A stretch of DNA of 32,895 nt from a virus: the IMG/VR virus record IMGVR_UViG_3300006736_000040, positions 1 through 32,895 of that record; one strand, 5' to 3'. This document shows positions 31,120-32,895 of the stretch, one piece after another; the first letter of the stretch is position 1, and each line of letters begins with the position of its first letter. Below the pieces are notes generated by a model. That model worked only from the letters and a program-made list of their open reading frames with translations, did not search any database and was not told where the DNA came from. Both the position numbers and the translations under genes were made by a program.

Positions 31120-32388
31120 CTACCCCCACCGCCTGTAACGCGTCCGTGTTCTAGGTGGAGTGATTGGTGAAGGGTTATTCCATGGCATCTTATCCCACCA
31201 ATACGAAGCAGGATTTTCCCAGGTGGCATCATCGTAGTTTCTAGAATCTATGAAGTATTCTGTGAAGTCTTGCATACCTTCTTCGCCAGCTCCTTGACCC
31301 TGCAGCGGTGGTAAACCCTGCATAGCGCGCTGTGCGTTTATGTCTATTAGCTCGTTACCACTGTATTTTTGTGCAGCAAGTCCTTGGCGTTCTGTAAAGC
31401 CGGTGGGATCACCCCAAGCCGCGGTTCCCAAGTCTAATCCAGTCAAAGCCCATGCTGCTGGGTTTAAACCTCTTAAGAACGCTGCTGTCTTCGTATGTCC
31501 TAGATTCCTAACATGCTCAGGTATATTTCTACGTAACCAACCTTCTCGAAAGAAGTTTCCTGCACCACCAACCCCGCTTGGTGTGCCTCTTGGTGTTGTG
31601 CGACTCTCTAACGGCATACCATCGCCGCTTCCAGGGGCAACTCTTGCGCTCGTTGGCACTGCACCACCCACTCCTGCTGGTTTATGACCTCCCCATCGAT
31701 TCCATCGGCTCCATCTACCTCGTGTGCGGTCCATAGGTTCAGGTGGAATTGCTGCATCTACTACCGGTAAAGGTATCCTTGAGTGTCTTCCTCTACCAAA
31801 TGGGACACGACTACTGCGTCTAGCCGATGCTGCTCCTCCTACCCTTGGACCAGGTCGTACTGGTCTAGTAGTATCTACAGTAGGTCTTGTAGTTCCTCTT
31901 ACTACTGCTGGATCTGCTTCAGGTGGAATCCAACCACCGCGAACTGCCTTAGCCTTAGCAGCGTCTAAACCCGCTTCAAGTGCTGGCATTGTCATGCGTG
32001 GTGTAGGTACTTTACCTCGGAGTGGAGATGGTCTTGTCGCTGTTAAAAAACCATGAAGTGTACTATTACTCCTCTCACCATCGAAACCAACAGGTAGTGG
32101 AGCTGATGGCGTTACTACTGGGCTGGCTTGAGTTCCATCTGGTACAGTTGGTGTAGCAACACTTAAACTAGGAGGTTTTACCATTCTAAGGGTTTGTGTA
32201 TCACCCTCATATCCACCAGGGGTATAACCCGTGTACTCACCACCACCTTCATCTAGTGGAGCCTGCCACTGATATTCCATACCCTCGGGCGTGAACATCT
32301 CTTGGAAAGCATTTGGCTTATACGTCGGTTGTCCCTGTCTATATTGATACTCCTGTCGCTTTAGTAAGTCATCGTACCAACTAGCCAT
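31120..32388 (-). CDS. First gene of the late operon: proline/arginine-rich hypothetical virion protein (422 aa)
   Basis: I choose the ATG at 32386-32388 (MASWYDDLLKRQ) because CGAGGAC lies just upstream; a GTG 17 codons earlier (32439) has no ribosome site. The N-terminal part is Tyr/Gln-rich (RQEYQYRQGQPTYKP), followed by a long low-complexity region of Pro, Thr, Gly and Arg (about 80-270, with TPTVPDGTQASPVVTPSAP and RRSSRVPFGRGRHSRIPLP), and a more ordered C-terminal part (FREGWLRRNIPEHVRNLGHTKTAAFLRGLNPAAWALTGLDLGTAAWGDPTGF) with several tryptophans. It may be a head-associated or internal protein; no family recognised. The 185-base leader before it carries a palindrome. Confidence 0.7.
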   Translation of the reverse strand: MASWYDDLLKRQEYQYRQGQPTYKPNAFQEMFTPEGMEYQWQAPLDEGGGEYTGYTPGGYEGDTQTLRMVKPPSLSVATPTVPDGTQASPVVTPSAPLPVGFDGERSNSTLHGFLTATRPSPLRGKVPTPRMTMPALEAGLDAAKAKAVRGGWIPPEADPAVVRGTTRPTVDTTRPVRPGPRVGGAASARRSSRVPFGRGRHSRIPLPVVDAAIPPEPMDRTRGRWSRWNRWGGHKPAGVGGAVPTSARVAPGSGDGMPLESRTTPRGTPSGVGGAGNFFREGWLRRNIPEHVRNLGHTKTAAFLRGLNPAAWALTGLDLGTAAWGDPTGFTERQGLAAQKYSGNELIDINAQRAMQGLPPLQGQGAGEEGMQDFTEYFIDSRNYDDATWENPASYWWDKMPWNNPSPITPPRTRTRYRRWG

Positions 32389-32545
32389 ATATATGTCCTC
32401 GTTTGATAATCCCTCCCCAGGTGCCATATATTCTAACACAGTAATTATAATAACAAAAAAATTTTAGAAAAAAATAAGTTTCAAATAGATAGGTTGTGCG
32501 TCCGGTCGTATCAAGACAGATTACCCCAAAACTACATTAGAAAAG

Positions 32546-32557
32546 GGCTATATAGCC
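32546..32557. promoter_or_regulatory. Perfect 12-base palindrome in the late-operon leader
   Basis: GGCTATATAGCC is a perfect inverted repeat, about 15-26 bases downstream of the expected late-operon start site and about 110 bases before the divergent gene. It could be an operator for a dimeric regulator, or a short hairpin; on the minus strand it is followed by CTTTTCT, which resembles a weak attenuator. Confidence 0.4.
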
Positions 32558-32560
32558 ATG

Positions 32561-32588
32561 TTGATTTATAATTATTTAATTATATACT
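32561..32588 (+). promoter_or_regulatory. Possible divergent promoter for the right-hand gene
   Basis: TTGATT (32561-32566), 16 bases, TATACT (32583-32588) on the plus strand, 80 bases before the ATG at 32668. It overlaps the late promoter, so the two directions could compete. The matches are imperfect in an AT-rich background where chance hits are common. Together with the late promoter and palindrome it accounts for the 280-base gap 32389-32667; the rest is AT-rich with no other gene seen. Confidence 0.3.
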
Positions 32589-32608
32589 TATACTTAAAAA
32601 ATTGTCAA
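32579..32608 (-). promoter_or_regulatory. Consensus sigma70 promoter for the late operon
   Basis: On the minus strand the -35 is a perfect TTGACA (32603-32608), then 18 bases, then a perfect TATAAT (32579-32584). Both hexamers match the consensus, in an AT-rich intergenic region just upstream of the whole virion operon. Expected start site is near 32572, giving a leader of about 185 bases. A second TATAAT (32444-32449) closer to the gene has no matching -35. Use of host sigma70 fits the lack of a visible phage RNA polymerase in this window. Confidence 0.75.
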
Positions 32609-32667
32609 CTTGAAAATTCTTTATATAGAAGTTTTGAATATCAACCACTCAATATAAGGCAATACTT

Positions 32668-32895
32668 ATGAACGATAAGCCCATGAAACTACACACACAG
32701 AAAGGCAAGCGCCGACTTTGGCTCGAGGAGCAAAAGTACGGATTGCCCGGTTTCAAACCCGGTTCGCGGTTTAACGTTGTGTACAATGAGGATTCGGTGG
32801 AAATCAAGTCTGATCCGAATGGTACCAACACGGTGTTCACCCGCGTCAAAGCGGCCTCGAAACGCATTCCGACTGAGCGTCGTTTCGCCATCGTC
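32668..32895 (+). CDS. AbrB/SymE-like N-terminal domain, possibly the start of a DNA cytosine methyltransferase; 3' end outside window
   Basis: ATG with AAGG nine bases upstream; 76 residues are present before the window ends. The sequence KLHTQKGKRRLWLEEQKYGLPGFKPGSRFNVVYNEDSVEIKSDP follows a 'n.g..RlWlEg..L..aGF.pG.ry.v......l.l..d' pattern. I know this from AbrB/SymE-type swapped-hairpin domains, including those at the N-terminus of some bacterial and phage C5-cytosine methyltransferases. None of the catalytic methyltransferase motifs is in view, so a stand-alone SymE-like protein remains possible. Base composition is visibly richer in G+C than the rest of the window, which may indicate recent acquisition. 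It is transcribed away from the late operon. Confidence 0.5.
   Translation, partial: MNDKPMKLHTQKGKRRLWLEEQKYGLPGFKPGSRFNVVYNEDSVEIKSDPNGTNTVFTRVKAASKRIPTERRFAIV

Noticed and set aside
32558-32671. Plus-strand 37-codon frame (ATG after the palindrome) ending in TGA that overlaps the ATG of the right-hand gene
   Set aside because: Considered as a leader peptide, but the sequence is AT-rich promoter DNA, the ribosome site is poor, and the product has no convincing features.
32649-32891. 80-codon minus-strand open frame at the right edge
   Set aside because: Antisense to the AbrB/SymE-like gene, which has a better start signal and a recognisable domain pattern.
1-32895. Phage RNA polymerase, integrase or CRISPR array
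   Set aside because: No matching motifs or regularly spaced repeats were found in any frame; the giant protein lacks visible polymerase motifs.

Overview
This window is part of a tailed double-stranded DNA phage or phage-like contig, probably a marine or freshwater podovirus-type virus of a Gram-negative host. The virion module lies on the minus strand. It reads right to left from a consensus sigma70 promoter near 32.6 kb to about 1.1 kb. It holds a putative small packaging protein, large terminase, portal, scaffold, major capsid protein, head-tail adaptor, a long run of fibre and receptor-binding genes, a small membrane-protein (lysis-like) cluster, a beta-propeller tail protein and a set of internal-virion candidates that ends in a 2409-residue giant protein. 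No sheath, tape-measure or baseplate genes are visible, which favours a short tail. The Gram-negative host is inferred from a Sec signal peptide, a lipobox-like motif and spanin-like membrane proteins. Assignment to a named phage group (for example HMO-2011-like marine podoviruses, which also carry class II ribonucleotide reductase) would be a guess.

Left edge (1-1073, plus strand): the C-terminal end of an adenosylcobalamin-dependent (class II) ribonucleotide reductase, then two small unknown genes. This is the tail of the early/metabolic module. It converges on the late operon across a 62-base gap that is almost entirely a branched stem structure.

Late module (32.4 to 1.1 kb, minus strand). 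(a) 32388-28918: unknown structural proteins, a DUF5681-like small protein (small terminase candidate) and two tiny lysine-rich proteins. One of these is 47 residues long at 28918-29061. (b) 28342-21204: terminase, portal, scaffold, capsid and adaptor. The capsid gene is followed by a strong GC hairpin with a UUCG loop. (c) 21207-13728: eleven fibre-related genes that share a fibre/shaft motif, several ending in C1q-like or glycine-rich receptor-binding domains. Three tail-assembly-chaperone-like genes are interleaved with them. (d) 13731-12293: five small secreted or membrane proteins, including overlapping frames. (e) 12282-1136: virion proteins ending in the giant protein. That protein contains a perfect but internal twin-arginine motif, an HNH-like motif, a repeated [I/V]LESR-type motif and a protamine-like arginine tail.

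Right edge (32440-32895): an AT-rich divergent promoter region, then the start of a plus-strand gene that is richer in G+C. It has an AbrB/SymE-like N-terminal domain of a kind I associate with DNA cytosine methyltransferases, and the window cuts it off.

Genes in the late module are packed tightly, many with ATGA or TAATG stop/start overlaps, so translation is probably coupled. No tRNA, CRISPR, integrase, transposase or reverse transcriptase was found.
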